Below, piece by piece: positions 1 to 7,532 of a stretch of 64,000 nucleotides of DNA (within the stretch, counting starts at the first letter, position 1; every line of letters begins with the position of its first letter). The notes under the pieces are model-generated. The model saw only the letters and a program-made list of their open reading frames with translations. It made no database searches and had not been told where the DNA came from. The stretch covers positions 2,170,001 through 2,234,000 of the forward strand of contig NZ_NESP01000001.1 of assembly GCF_003063475.1 (NCBI RefSeq). The letters are read 5' to 3'. This DNA is from Limnohabitans curvus (lineage in GTDB: Bacteria > Pseudomonadota > Gammaproteobacteria > Burkholderiales > Burkholderiaceae_C). Position numbers and translations under genes: made by a program.

Positions 1-797
1 ATCACACCAAACAGGTTGGCGAACACCGGAATCAAATACGTGACGGTCATGGCGCGCGCAGGGCCGGTGCGCGTCATCAAGCGGAAATACAGCACGTAGG
101 CCAAGGCCGTGCACAGCAGACCTGCAATCCCCAGCGCCCCCCACGCATGCAGCGACGGCGCTTCGCTGGGCCACGTCAGTAAGGCTGGAATGGTCAGGCC
201 AATGCTTGCACCCCACAGACTGCCTGTGGTGGTGACGAGCGAAGGCACATTCTGCAAATAGCGCTTGGTGAAGCTGCCTGCAATACCGTAGCAAAACGTG
301 GCAACCAAGCACGCCACCACAGCCAGCCCCGAGCCGCCAGATTTGAATGAAATGCCACCCGGCACATCGCTGGCCAGTAACACCACCCCCGTGAAACCCA
401 AAGCCAAACCTGCAGCGCGCGTGGCGTTGAGTGTGTCGCCTAGCCAAACCCACGCGATGAGCGCGCCAAACAGCGGGGTGGTGGCGTTCAAGATGGAGGT
501 CAGGCCCGTGTTGATGTGCATCAACGCATAGGCGTAGCACGCAAAGGGAATGCCCGCATTGAGCAAGCCCGATGACAACGTGGGGCGCCAATGCTGTTGC
601 AGCACGGTGACTTCTCGGCGCCATATCAGTACCGGCGTGAGCATGAGAGCCGCCAGCGTGATGCGCACCCAAGCTGTCGGGAATGCGCCAAAGGCATGCG
701 CACCTTCACGCATGAACAAAAACGAAGAGCCCCATAGCAGTGCCAGCAGCACAAACTCAGGCACCCATTCACGCCAAGGCAGGTGCGTTTCGGTCAT
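1..797 (-). CDS. DMT-superfamily (EamA) membrane transporter, 3' end cut by window edge
   Basis: An open reading frame with ATG at 797 runs off the left edge with no stop, giving at least 265 residues. The translation is a chain of about nine hydrophobic helices. It has two EamA-type halves, the first beginning near FVLLALLWGSSFLFMREG and the second near LAVVACLVATFCYGI. Helix-end motifs such as NATTPLFGALIAWVWLGD are typical of drug/metabolite exporters of about 290-300 residues, so roughly 30 residues are missing. The substrate cannot be told from sequence. Its ATG overlaps the TGA of ogt by four bases (ATGA), so the two are translationally coupled. The family call is secure; the cargo is unknown. 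Confidence 0.9.
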   Translation of the reverse strand, partial: MTETHLPWREWVPEFVLLALLWGSSFLFMREGAHAFGAFPTAWVRITLAALMLTPVLIWRREVTVLQQHWRPTLSSGLLNAGIPFACYAYALMHINTGLTSILNATTPLFGALIAWVWLGDTLNATRAAGLALGFTGVVLLASDVPGGISFKSGGSGLAVVACLVATFCYGIAGSFTKRYLQNVPSLVTTTGSLWGASIGLTIPALLTWPSEAPSLHAWGALGIAGLLCTALAYVLYFRLMTRTGPARAMTVTYLIPVFANLFGV

Positions 798-1300
798 GCG
801 TGCGCGGCCTCAAGTGCGAGCAAATATTTTTTGCGGTCTAAGCCGCCCGCAAAACCTGTGAGTGAACCGTTCGTGCCCAACACCCGGTGGCACGGCACGA
901 TGATGCTGTGTGGGTTCTGGCCAATCGCGGCGCCCACAGCGCGAACTGCTTTTGGATTCGCAATGTCGCGGGCAATGTCGCCATAAGTGCTGGTGTGGCC
1001 GTAGGGGATGCGTTGCAAGGCCTGCCACACGGCACGTTGAAATGGTGTGCCCCAAGCGGGGTGAAGCTGAATTTCAAAGGTTTGACGTTGGCCTTGAAAG
1101 TACTCGCTCAGTTGCAGTGCTGCAGCCAGCAAAGTAGCGTGCGTGTCATCAGTGACCCATCGGCTGCAGTCAGGCAGATGCTCTTGTTGGTGCACAAACC
1201 ACACACCTGCCAAGCCCTGTTCAGTCGCTGCCAGCATCACATCACCCAAAGGTGAGTTGACATGGCTTTGATAAATGGGGCTTGCGGGCTTGGAGGACAC
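794..1300 (-). CDS. ogt: methylated-DNA--[protein]-cysteine S-methyltransferase
   Basis: This 168-residue protein removes O6-alkyl groups from guanine in DNA by transferring them irreversibly to its own cysteine. The signature IIVPCHRV carries the acceptor Cys, followed by GSLTGFAGGLDRKKYLL. The N-terminal half has the short Ogt-type ribonuclease-like domain, and the helix-turn-helix (IPYGHTSTYGDIA) precedes the active site. Length matches Ogt, and no AraC-like Ada domain is present. The start at 1300 gives a clean N-terminus (MSSKPASPIYQ). It shares a 4-base overlap with the DMT transporter downstream. The 84 bp between it and the divergent phosphomannomutase gene would hold both promoters, but I see no convincing boxes. 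Confidence 0.95.
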   Translation of the reverse strand: MSSKPASPIYQSHVNSPLGDVMLAATEQGLAGVWFVHQQEHLPDCSRWVTDDTHATLLAAALQLSEYFQGQRQTFEIQLHPAWGTPFQRAVWQALQRIPYGHTSTYGDIARDIANPKAVRAVGAAIGQNPHSIIVPCHRVLGTNGSLTGFAGGLDRKKYLLALEAAHA

Positions 1301-1384
1301 GTTGAAATCGGCGGTGAGGCTAGGTTTTACCGATCATAGTGGGCCAGTCAAAGGAGGCGCTTGGCTCTCTACAATCTCATCACT

Positions 1385-2785
1385 ATGCAAGTTAACGCCT
1401 CCATCTTCAAAGCCTACGACATCCGCGGTGTCGTTCCCTCCACCCTCAATGTCGACGTGGCCGAAGCCTTGGGCCGTGCCTTTGGCACACACGCCGCAGC
1501 CTCTGGCGAAAGCACGGTGGCAGTGGGGCGCGATGGTCGTTTGAGTGGCCCTTCTTTGGTGGAAGCACTGATTCGCGGCTTGGTGGCTGCGGGTGTGCAG
1601 GTGATTGATGTGGGCGCGGTGACGACACCGATGCTGTACTTCGCGGCCAGCACGCTGTGCAAGAGCGGCATTCAAGTCACGGGCAGCCACAACCCTAAGG
1701 ACTACAACGGTTTCAAGATGGTCCTCGGTGGCCGTGCCATTTATGGCGACGAAATTCAAGGCCTGCGCCACATCATGGAAGCCGAAAGTTGGACGCTCAA
1801 AGCGGGCGGCAGCGTCAAGCAGCTTGATGTGACCGATGACTATGTGGCCCGCATCGTGGGCGATGTGCGCTTGAGCCGTCCTATGAAAGTGGTGGTTGAT
1901 TGCGGCAACGGCATTGCAGGTGCCACCGCTCCCGGCATCTTCCGCGCCTTGGGCTGCGAGGTGATTGAGCTGTTCAGCGAGGTGGACGGCAACTTCCCTA
2001 ACCATCACCCAGACCCCAGCAAACCAGAGAATTTGAAAGACGTCATTGCTGCGTTGAAGACCACAGGCGCTGAACTGGGCTTGGCGTTTGACGGCGATGG
2101 CGACCGCTTAGGCATCGTCACCAAAGACGGTGAAACCATTTACCCTGACCGCCAAATGACCTTGTTTGCACAAGACGTGTTGTCACGCGTGCCTGGTGGC
2201 GTGATTGTGTTTGACGTGAAGTGCTCGCAGCGTTTGGCGCCCGCCATTCGCGAAGCGGGCGGCCAAGCGTTGATGTTCAAAACAGGCCACTCCCTCATCA
2301 AAGCCAAGATGAAAGAAGTCGATTCACCTTTGGGTGGCGAGATGAGCGGCCACATCTTCTTCAAAGAGCGTTGGTTTGGTTTTGACGACGGCACTTATGC
2401 CGGTTGCCGCTTGCTCGAAATTGTCAGCCGCAGCCCCGATGCCAACGCCGTGCTGAATGCCTTGCCCACCAGCTTCTCCACGCCTGAATTGAACGTGGGT
2501 TGCGCCGAAGGCGAGCCACACCGTTTGAGCGCAGAGTTGCAGCAGTTGGTGTCGTCGGGCGAACTGCCTTCGCCCGAGTTCAAACCCGATGCGTGTGTGA
2601 TTGACGGCCTGCGCATCGACTGGGCCGATGGCTTTGGTTTGATTCGCGCGTCTAACACCACGCCCGTTTTGGTGTTGCGCTTTGAAGGCCAAACCCAAGC
2701 CGCGCTAGACCGCATTGAACACGACATGCTGGCGTTGTTGCGTCGCGTCAAGCCCGATGCGAAATTTCAAGAGGCCGCGCATTGA
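1385..2785 (+). CDS. phosphomannomutase/phosphoglucomutase (AlgC/ManB family)
   Basis: This 466-residue alpha-D-phosphohexomutase interconverts mannose- or glucose-6-phosphate and the 1-phosphate, feeding sugar-nucleotide synthesis for LPS and exopolysaccharide. All four family loops are visible: TGSHNPKDYNG with the phosphoserine at about residue 101, the Mg-binding DGDGDRLG at about 237, the sugar-binding GEMSGH at about 317, and the phosphate-binding RASNTTP at about 421. I chose ATG 1385 (MQVNASIFKAYDIRG) because family members start just before the FKAYDIRG motif; an in-frame ATG at 1361 adds eight atypical residues. The stop overlaps the waaC start (TTGA), which suggests one operon for LPS core precursors and transferases. 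Mannose versus glucose preference cannot be decided. Confidence 0.95.
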   Translation: MQVNASIFKAYDIRGVVPSTLNVDVAEALGRAFGTHAAASGESTVAVGRDGRLSGPSLVEALIRGLVAAGVQVIDVGAVTTPMLYFAASTLCKSGIQVTGSHNPKDYNGFKMVLGGRAIYGDEIQGLRHIMEAESWTLKAGGSVKQLDVTDDYVARIVGDVRLSRPMKVVVDCGNGIAGATAPGIFRALGCEVIELFSEVDGNFPNHHPDPSKPENLKDVIAALKTTGAELGLAFDGDGDRLGIVTKDGETIYPDRQMTLFAQDVLSRVPGGVIVFDVKCSQRLAPAIREAGGQALMFKTGHSLIKAKMKEVDSPLGGEMSGHIFFKERWFGFDDGTYAGCRLLEIVSRSPDANAVLNALPTSFSTPELNVGCAEGEPHRLSAELQQLVSSGELPSPEFKPDACVIDGLRIDWADGFGLIRASNTTPVLVLRFEGQTQAALDRIEHDMLALLRRVKPDAKFQEAAH

Positions 2786-3804
2786 GCGTGCCAGTGTTGC
2801 GCGATCGACAAGCACCCTTGAAGGTGCTCATCGTCAAGCTTTCGTCACTGGGCGATGTGGTGCATGCCATGCCCGCGGTGATGGACATTCAAGCCGCGTT
2901 TCCCAATGCCCAAATTGATTGGGTGGTGGAACGTGGCTTTGCACCCTTGGCTGCGCGTTGCGCGGCGGTGCACCGTGTGATTCCGTGCGACCTACGCCGC
3001 TGGCGCAAAGGGTTTTTCAAAGCCGATACCCGTGCGCAAACGCGTGCCGAGTGGCATGCCTTCAAAGCCGATTTGCAGCAAGAGGCGTATGACGTCATCC
3101 TCGATTTGCAAGGTCTGACCAAGTCGGCTTGGGTCGCTTGGCTGGCGCGCAAAGCCAAAGGCGGCAAACGCTATGCCTTGGCCAATCGCACCGATGGTTC
3201 GGGCTACGAACGCCCCACACGTTGGGTGGCCGATGTGGCGGTGCCCATCACGCCGCACATCCACGCCGTTGCGCGTGGCCGCGTGTTGTGCGCCAAAGCT
3301 TTGGGCTATGACGTGCCCGCACATTTGAACTATGGCTTGGGCCTTGCGGCAGCGCAGCGCAAGCCCGTGGTGGCTTTGGTGCATGGCACCTCGCGTGCCG
3401 ACAAAGAATGGCCCTTGTCTCATTGGTTTGAAATTGGCACGCGTTTGAAACAACAAGGCTTCGATGTGGCCTTGCCTCATGGCAGTGAGGCTGAACGCTT
3501 GCGTAGCGTCGCCATGGCCGAGATGCTGCCTGGTGCTGTGGTCTGGCCTCGCTTGTCGCTGGACCAGCTCACCACCGAGATGGCGCAATGCACGGGCGTG
3601 ATTGGGGTGGACAGCGGTTTGAGCCACATCGCTGTGGCGCTGGATTTGCCCCATGTTCAGATTTACAACTTCGACACCGCATGGCGCACCGGCCCCGAAG
3701 GTTTGACGCGTCAACGCAGTGTGGTCGATTGCCCCACGCCCAGCGTCGATGCCGTGTGGCATGCGTGGCAAGCCTGCTTGAACGCCGAGGGCTCAGCACC
3801 GTGA
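2782..3804 (+). CDS. waaC: lipopolysaccharide heptosyltransferase I
   Basis: This 340-residue GT9-family glycosyltransferase adds the first L-glycero-D-manno-heptose to Kdo2-lipid A at the cytoplasmic face of the inner membrane. The N-terminus VLIVKLSSLGDVVHAMPAV is the family hallmark. The C-terminal GVDSGLSHIAVALDLPHVQIYNFDTAWRTGP matches the nucleotide-sugar site of WaaC (GVDTGLSH, then TDP.LTGP in E. coli). The start is a TTG at 2782 overlapping the previous stop; a GTG two codons on is the alternative. The end overlaps the waaA start by one base. Neighbouring waaA and the phosphohexomutase support an inner-core LPS operon. Confidence 0.95.
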   Translation: MSVPVLRDRQAPLKVLIVKLSSLGDVVHAMPAVMDIQAAFPNAQIDWVVERGFAPLAARCAAVHRVIPCDLRRWRKGFFKADTRAQTRAEWHAFKADLQQEAYDVILDLQGLTKSAWVAWLARKAKGGKRYALANRTDGSGYERPTRWVADVAVPITPHIHAVARGRVLCAKALGYDVPAHLNYGLGLAAAQRKPVVALVHGTSRADKEWPLSHWFEIGTRLKQQGFDVALPHGSEAERLRSVAMAEMLPGAVVWPRLSLDQLTTEMAQCTGVIGVDSGLSHIAVALDLPHVQIYNFDTAWRTGPEGLTRQRSVVDCPTPSVDAVWHAWQACLNAEGSAP

Positions 3805-5102
3805 TGCTGCAAATTTACAGCGCGGCTATGTGGGCTTTGCAGCCTTTGTTGCGCCGCAAGCTGCAACGCCGTGGGCGTGAAGAGGCGGGCTATTTGCAGG
3901 CCATCGAAGAACGCTTTGGCTACTACACGCAAGCCCCCACTGATGGTGGCTACGTGTGGGTGCATGCCGTGTCTTTGGGCGAAACACGCGCAGCCGCTGT
4001 ATTACTGCAAGCCTTGCGCGCCGCGCAGCCCGGCATTCGCATCTTGCTCACCCATGGCACCGCCACGGGGCGTGCGCAAGGCGTGAGCCTGCTACAAGAA
4101 GGCGATGTGCAAGTGTGGCAGCCCTGGGACACGCCTGCCGCCGTGCAACGTTTTTTGACGCACTTCAAACCGTGTGTGGGCATCATCTTAGAAACCGAGC
4201 TGTGGCCCAACTGGGTGGCGGAATGCAACAAGGCCCATGTGCCGCTGGTACTGGTGAATGCACGCATGAGCGAGAAAAGCATGCACCAAGCGCAGCGCCT
4301 AGCGTGGCTGTCGCGTCCCGCTTACCAAGGCTTGTCAGCCGTGCTGGCACAAACGCAAGCCGATGCCGAGCGCTTGCAAAACTTGGGCGCCAAGGTCGAC
4401 GCGGTGCTGGGCAACTTGAAATTCGATGCCAAGCCTGATGCCTTGCAACTTGCGCAAGCTTTGGTTTGGAAAGAAAAATTCAAACGTCCTGTGCTGCTGT
4501 TCACCAGTTCGCGGGAAGGCGAAGAAGTCATGTGGCTTGACACGCTGCAAGCCCTGAAAGATGCCCCGCTGGACCACCAAGACCACATCCATGCCGTGCA
4601 CTGGCTGGTCGTGCCACGTCACCCACAACGTTTTGATGAAGTGGCCGCTTTGATTGCCGAGCGAGGCTGGAAAGTGTCTCGCCGCAGCCAATGGACGGAT
4701 GGCCCCAACCTGGATGCCCAAGACGATGCTGACGCCATTTGGCTGGGCGACTCGCTGGGCGAAATGGCTTTGTATTACGGCCTATCAGACGCTGCTTTGT
4801 TGGGCGGTAGTTTTGCACCCTTGGGCGGCCAAAACTTGATTGAGGCCACTGCTTGCGGTTGCCCTGTGGTGATGGGCCCGCACACCTTCAACTTTGCCGA
4901 AGCTGCGCAGTTGGCCGAAGAGGCAGGAGCCGCTTTGCGCGTCGAAGACATGGCGCAAGCCGTGACCACGGCTTTGCAAATGGTCAGATTTGGTCCTGAT
5001 GAGAATGCACACGTGCAAGCGTGCATGGTGTTTTCACAAGCCCACCGTGGCGCGGCGCAACGCACCGCGCAGGCATTGCTGCCGTACTTGACAACGAATT
5101 AA
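3804..5102 (+). CDS. waaA: 3-deoxy-D-manno-octulosonic acid (Kdo) transferase
   Basis: This 432-residue GT30 enzyme transfers Kdo from CMP-Kdo to lipid IVA. Visible features are an N-terminal membrane-associated helix, YVWVHAVSLGETRAA (the general-base Glu region), ILETELWPNW, FTSSREGEE (usually ASTHEGEE) and LGDSLGEMALYYGLSDAALLGGSF. The last is followed by GGQNLIEATACGCPVVMGPHTFNF. The ATG at 3804 uses the last base of the waaC stop (TGATG); a GTG at 3801 is also possible. A long in-frame extension back to 3588 lies inside waaC and is rejected. The stop overlaps the tolC stop by three bases on the opposite strand, so no room exists for a classical terminator. Confidence 0.95.
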   Translation: MLQIYSAAMWALQPLLRRKLQRRGREEAGYLQAIEERFGYYTQAPTDGGYVWVHAVSLGETRAAAVLLQALRAAQPGIRILLTHGTATGRAQGVSLLQEGDVQVWQPWDTPAAVQRFLTHFKPCVGIILETELWPNWVAECNKAHVPLVLVNARMSEKSMHQAQRLAWLSRPAYQGLSAVLAQTQADAERLQNLGAKVDAVLGNLKFDAKPDALQLAQALVWKEKFKRPVLLFTSSREGEEVMWLDTLQALKDAPLDHQDHIHAVHWLVVPRHPQRFDEVAALIAERGWKVSRRSQWTDGPNLDAQDDADAIWLGDSLGEMALYYGLSDAALLGGSFAPLGGQNLIEATACGCPVVMGPHTFNFAEAAQLAEEAGAALRVEDMAQAVTTALQMVRFGPDENAHVQACMVFSQAHRGAAQRTAQALLPYLTTN

Positions 5103-6460
5103 GGCGTGAGCAAATCGTTGATGGGCTGCAAGTCTGCAGGTGTCAACGTACCCGCCGCTTGGCGCAATTTCAGATTGGTCACCAACACGTCGTAACGCGC
5201 TTTGGCTAAATCACGCTTGGTTTGGTAGAGCTGGCTTTGCGAGTTCAGCACGTCGATGTTGATGTTCACGCCCACCGAGTAACCCAGCTTGTTGGCATCC
5301 AAGGCGCTTTGGCTGGAGGCTTCAGCGGCTTCGTAGGCTTTGACTTGGCTAAGACCTGCGACCAAGCCAAAGTAGGCTGTGCGTGTGGCCTGTGCTGTAG
5401 CACGACGTGCATTTTCGTAGTCGGAGCGGGCTTTGTCTTCTAACGCTACGGTTTCTTTCACTCGGTACATCGTGCTGAAGCCGGCGAAGAGTGGCACGTT
5501 TAAAACGACGGCAGCAGATGGTGCGAACACATGTGTGCTGGTTCCAGATACCGAGTTGCCGCCATCATTTCGTACGCCAGCGTAAGACACCTGCGCATCA
5601 ATCGTTGGTTTATGGCCCGCGTTGGCTTTGTTGACCTCAAGTGATGCAATTTCTAACCCGAGTTGAGCTTGACGCACGGCAGGGCTGGTGGTTTCCGACT
5701 GTGTCACCCATGTCATCACATCGTCAGTAGGGGGCGCAATGAGTTTGGTGTTCGTTGCTAAGCGCTTGGGTTGAGCATTGTTCAAACCCACGGCCAAATT
5801 GAGGGCAAGGCGTTTGATACGTAAATCGTTTTCAGCTGCAATTTCTTGAGCATTGGCCAAGTCAAAACGCGCTTGTGCATCACGCACACCCGTGATGGTG
5901 GCTGTGCCGACTTCGAAGTTACGTTTGGCAGAGGCCAACTGCTCATCCACAGCCTTCTTTTGGGCTTGTAACAACTGAAAGTTGTCTTCGCTGGTGAGTA
6001 CATCAAAGTAGGCTTGTGACACGCGAACCAATAAGTCTTGTTCAGCCGCCTCATACTGAGCTGCTGCTTGTTGCAACAAATGCCCGCCTTGACGGTACGC
6101 CGCCCAAGCCGCAGGGCGGTAAATGGGTTGACTCAGAGTGACCGCACCAGAGCCTGTGCCATAAAGGCGAGGATTGACAAAAGGGTTGGGTTGTTGTGCC
6201 GGGTTGTCATAGCGGACGTCAGCGTAAGTTCGCGTCGCACTCGCCGACAACGCAATGTTCGGCAAGATGCCGCCCAGCGTTTGATTGGCTTTGGCCAAGT
6301 TCGCTTCAAACTGGGCTTTGGCTGAAATGAAACCAGCGTCGTAACCGCGCGCTGCGTCGTACATCTCCACCAAGCTTTGGGCCTGTGCGCCAGATGCAAA
6401 AGCCAATGCCAGCGCAGCAGTCAAGGGCAGGGTACGAAACAGTGAGCGAGAGAGCGACAT
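5099..6460 (-). CDS. tolC: TolC-family outer-membrane channel protein
   Basis: This 453-residue outer-membrane efflux or type I secretion channel has a cleavable signal peptide (MSLSRSLFRTLPLTAALALAFASGAQAQ). It carries the two repeated OEP halves of TolC: SLVEMYDAARGYDAGFISAKAQFEANLAKANQ and later VRQAQLGLEIASLEVNKANAGHKPTIDAQ. The C-terminal SQSQLYQTKRDLAKARYDVLVTNLKLRQAAGTL is characteristic of TolC proper rather than the OprM lipoproteins, and no lipobox is present. It is the last gene of a minus-strand run that begins with tetR, an RND adaptor and an RND pump, so it is the likely exit duct for that pump. It follows the rhodanese gene after 16 bp. Confidence 0.93.
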   Translation of the reverse strand: MSLSRSLFRTLPLTAALALAFASGAQAQSLVEMYDAARGYDAGFISAKAQFEANLAKANQTLGGILPNIALSASATRTYADVRYDNPAQQPNPFVNPRLYGTGSGAVTLSQPIYRPAAWAAYRQGGHLLQQAAAQYEAAEQDLLVRVSQAYFDVLTSEDNFQLLQAQKKAVDEQLASAKRNFEVGTATITGVRDAQARFDLANAQEIAAENDLRIKRLALNLAVGLNNAQPKRLATNTKLIAPPTDDVMTWVTQSETTSPAVRQAQLGLEIASLEVNKANAGHKPTIDAQVSYAGVRNDGGNSVSGTSTHVFAPSAAVVLNVPLFAGFSTMYRVKETVALEDKARSDYENARRATAQATRTAYFGLVAGLSQVKAYEAAEASSQSALDANKLGYSVGVNINIDVLNSQSQLYQTKRDLAKARYDVLVTNLKLRQAAGTLTPADLQPINDLLTP

Positions 6461-6476
6461 GCAGTTCTTTCAAAAA

Positions 6477-6818
6477 TCAATACGTGGGTACAGATGCGTC
6501 TACTTGCGACGACCAAGCGTGAATGCCGCCCGTGATGTTGGCCACATGGCTAAAGCCTTGTTGTGCCAAAAACGCCGCCACTTGCATGCTGCGCGCACCA
6601 TGGTGGCACAAGCAGGCAATGGGTTGGTCGCGGTTCAGGTCTTGCAAACGGGCGGGGATGGTGTGCATCACCATTGCGACCAGCTCAAACCCTTGTGGTT
6701 GGACGCTGGCGGTTTGCACTTCCCAAGGTTCGCGGACATCCAGCACCACGGTGGTGCCGTTGGGGGCTTGCGATGCAATCCAGTCTTGCAACTGGGCGGG
6801 TTGGACTTGGTCAATCAT
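6477..6818 (-). CDS. single-domain rhodanese-like protein
   Basis: This 113-residue protein is one rhodanese domain. The active-site loop CHHGARS carries the persulfide-forming Cys, the N-terminal VLDVREPWEV is the CH2A-like motif, and the C-terminus has GFSHVANITGGIHAW. It probably handles sulfane sulfur transfer in the cytoplasm; the acceptor is unknown. The CxxGxRS loop has six residues as in GlpE/PspE types, so it is not an arsenate reductase. It sits between pcm (9 bp upstream) and tolC (16 bp downstream), an arrangement I recall from related Burkholderiales. No obvious link to efflux is seen in the sequence. Confidence 0.9.
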   Translation of the reverse strand: MIDQVQPAQLQDWIASQAPNGTTVVLDVREPWEVQTASVQPQGFELVAMVMHTIPARLQDLNRDQPIACLCHHGARSMQVAAFLAQQGFSHVANITGGIHAWSSQVDASVPTY

Positions 6819-6827
6819 GCCGCGCTT

Positions 6828-7481
6828 TTAGAACTTGAAGCGAGTGGGCTCTGTAAAGCCTTGTAAACGTGGCGCAGTGTGGTCCCACAAAGCTTTGCTG
6901 CTCCACGCGGCGTCAGCGGTGCGTGTGTACAAGGTGGCAACCATCATCGGTTCTTGTCCCACGATGGCCAACAGGTGACCACCGACTTTGAGTTGTTGCA
7001 ACAGGGCTTGCGGCACTTCGGCCACCGAGCCGCCGAGCACGATGGCGTCAAATGGGGCATCGCCCGAAGCGCCGGTGCTGCCGTCGGCCACGCGCACATC
7101 CACATTGGTGATGCCAGCGCGTTGCAGGTTGTTGCGGGCGTTGCTGGCCAATTCGGGGTTGATTTCCAAGCTCACCACGCGTTGGGCGCGGCCAGCCAAG
7201 AGGGCAGCCAAGTAGCCGCTGCCAGTGCCGATTTCCAAAACTTTCTCAGTGCCTGTGAGTTGCAGGTCGTGCATCAAGCGTGCATCGACGCGTGGAGGCA
7301 CCATGGTTTCGCCATGGCCCAAAGGGATTTCGGTGTCGGCGTAGGCCAAGGCTTGATAGGCCTGTGGCACAAACAATTCGCGTGGCACGTTAGACAACAC
7401 GGTCAGCACTTGGGGGTCGAGTACCTGCCAAGGGCGGATTTGTTGTTCGACCATGTTGAAGCGGGCTTGTTGGGTATTCAT
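6828..7481 (-). CDS. pcm: protein-L-isoaspartate O-methyltransferase family protein
   Basis: This 217-residue SAM-dependent methyltransferase would repair isoaspartyl residues in aged proteins. Motif I is VLEIGTGSGYLAALLA, preceded by the PCMT lead-in QALAYADTEIPLGHGETMVPPRVDARLMHDLQL. The usual catalytic segment is ISQPYIVA in E. coli Pcm. Here it reads MVPPRVDARL, placing this protein in the divergent PCMT group found next to tolC in betaproteobacteria. True isoaspartate activity is therefore less certain than the fold. An SD-like GGAG lies 7 bases before ATG 7481. It follows the RND pump gene by 51 bp. Confidence 0.85.
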   Translation of the reverse strand: MNTQQARFNMVEQQIRPWQVLDPQVLTVLSNVPRELFVPQAYQALAYADTEIPLGHGETMVPPRVDARLMHDLQLTGTEKVLEIGTGSGYLAALLAGRAQRVVSLEINPELASNARNNLQRAGITNVDVRVADGSTGASGDAPFDAIVLGGSVAEVPQALLQQLKVGGHLLAIVGQEPMMVATLYTRTADAAWSSKALWDHTAPRLQGFTEPTRFKF

Positions 7482-7532
7482 CTCAAAACTCCGGAATTGT
7501 TCAGTTGCGTTCAGTTATAGCTAGGCAAAATT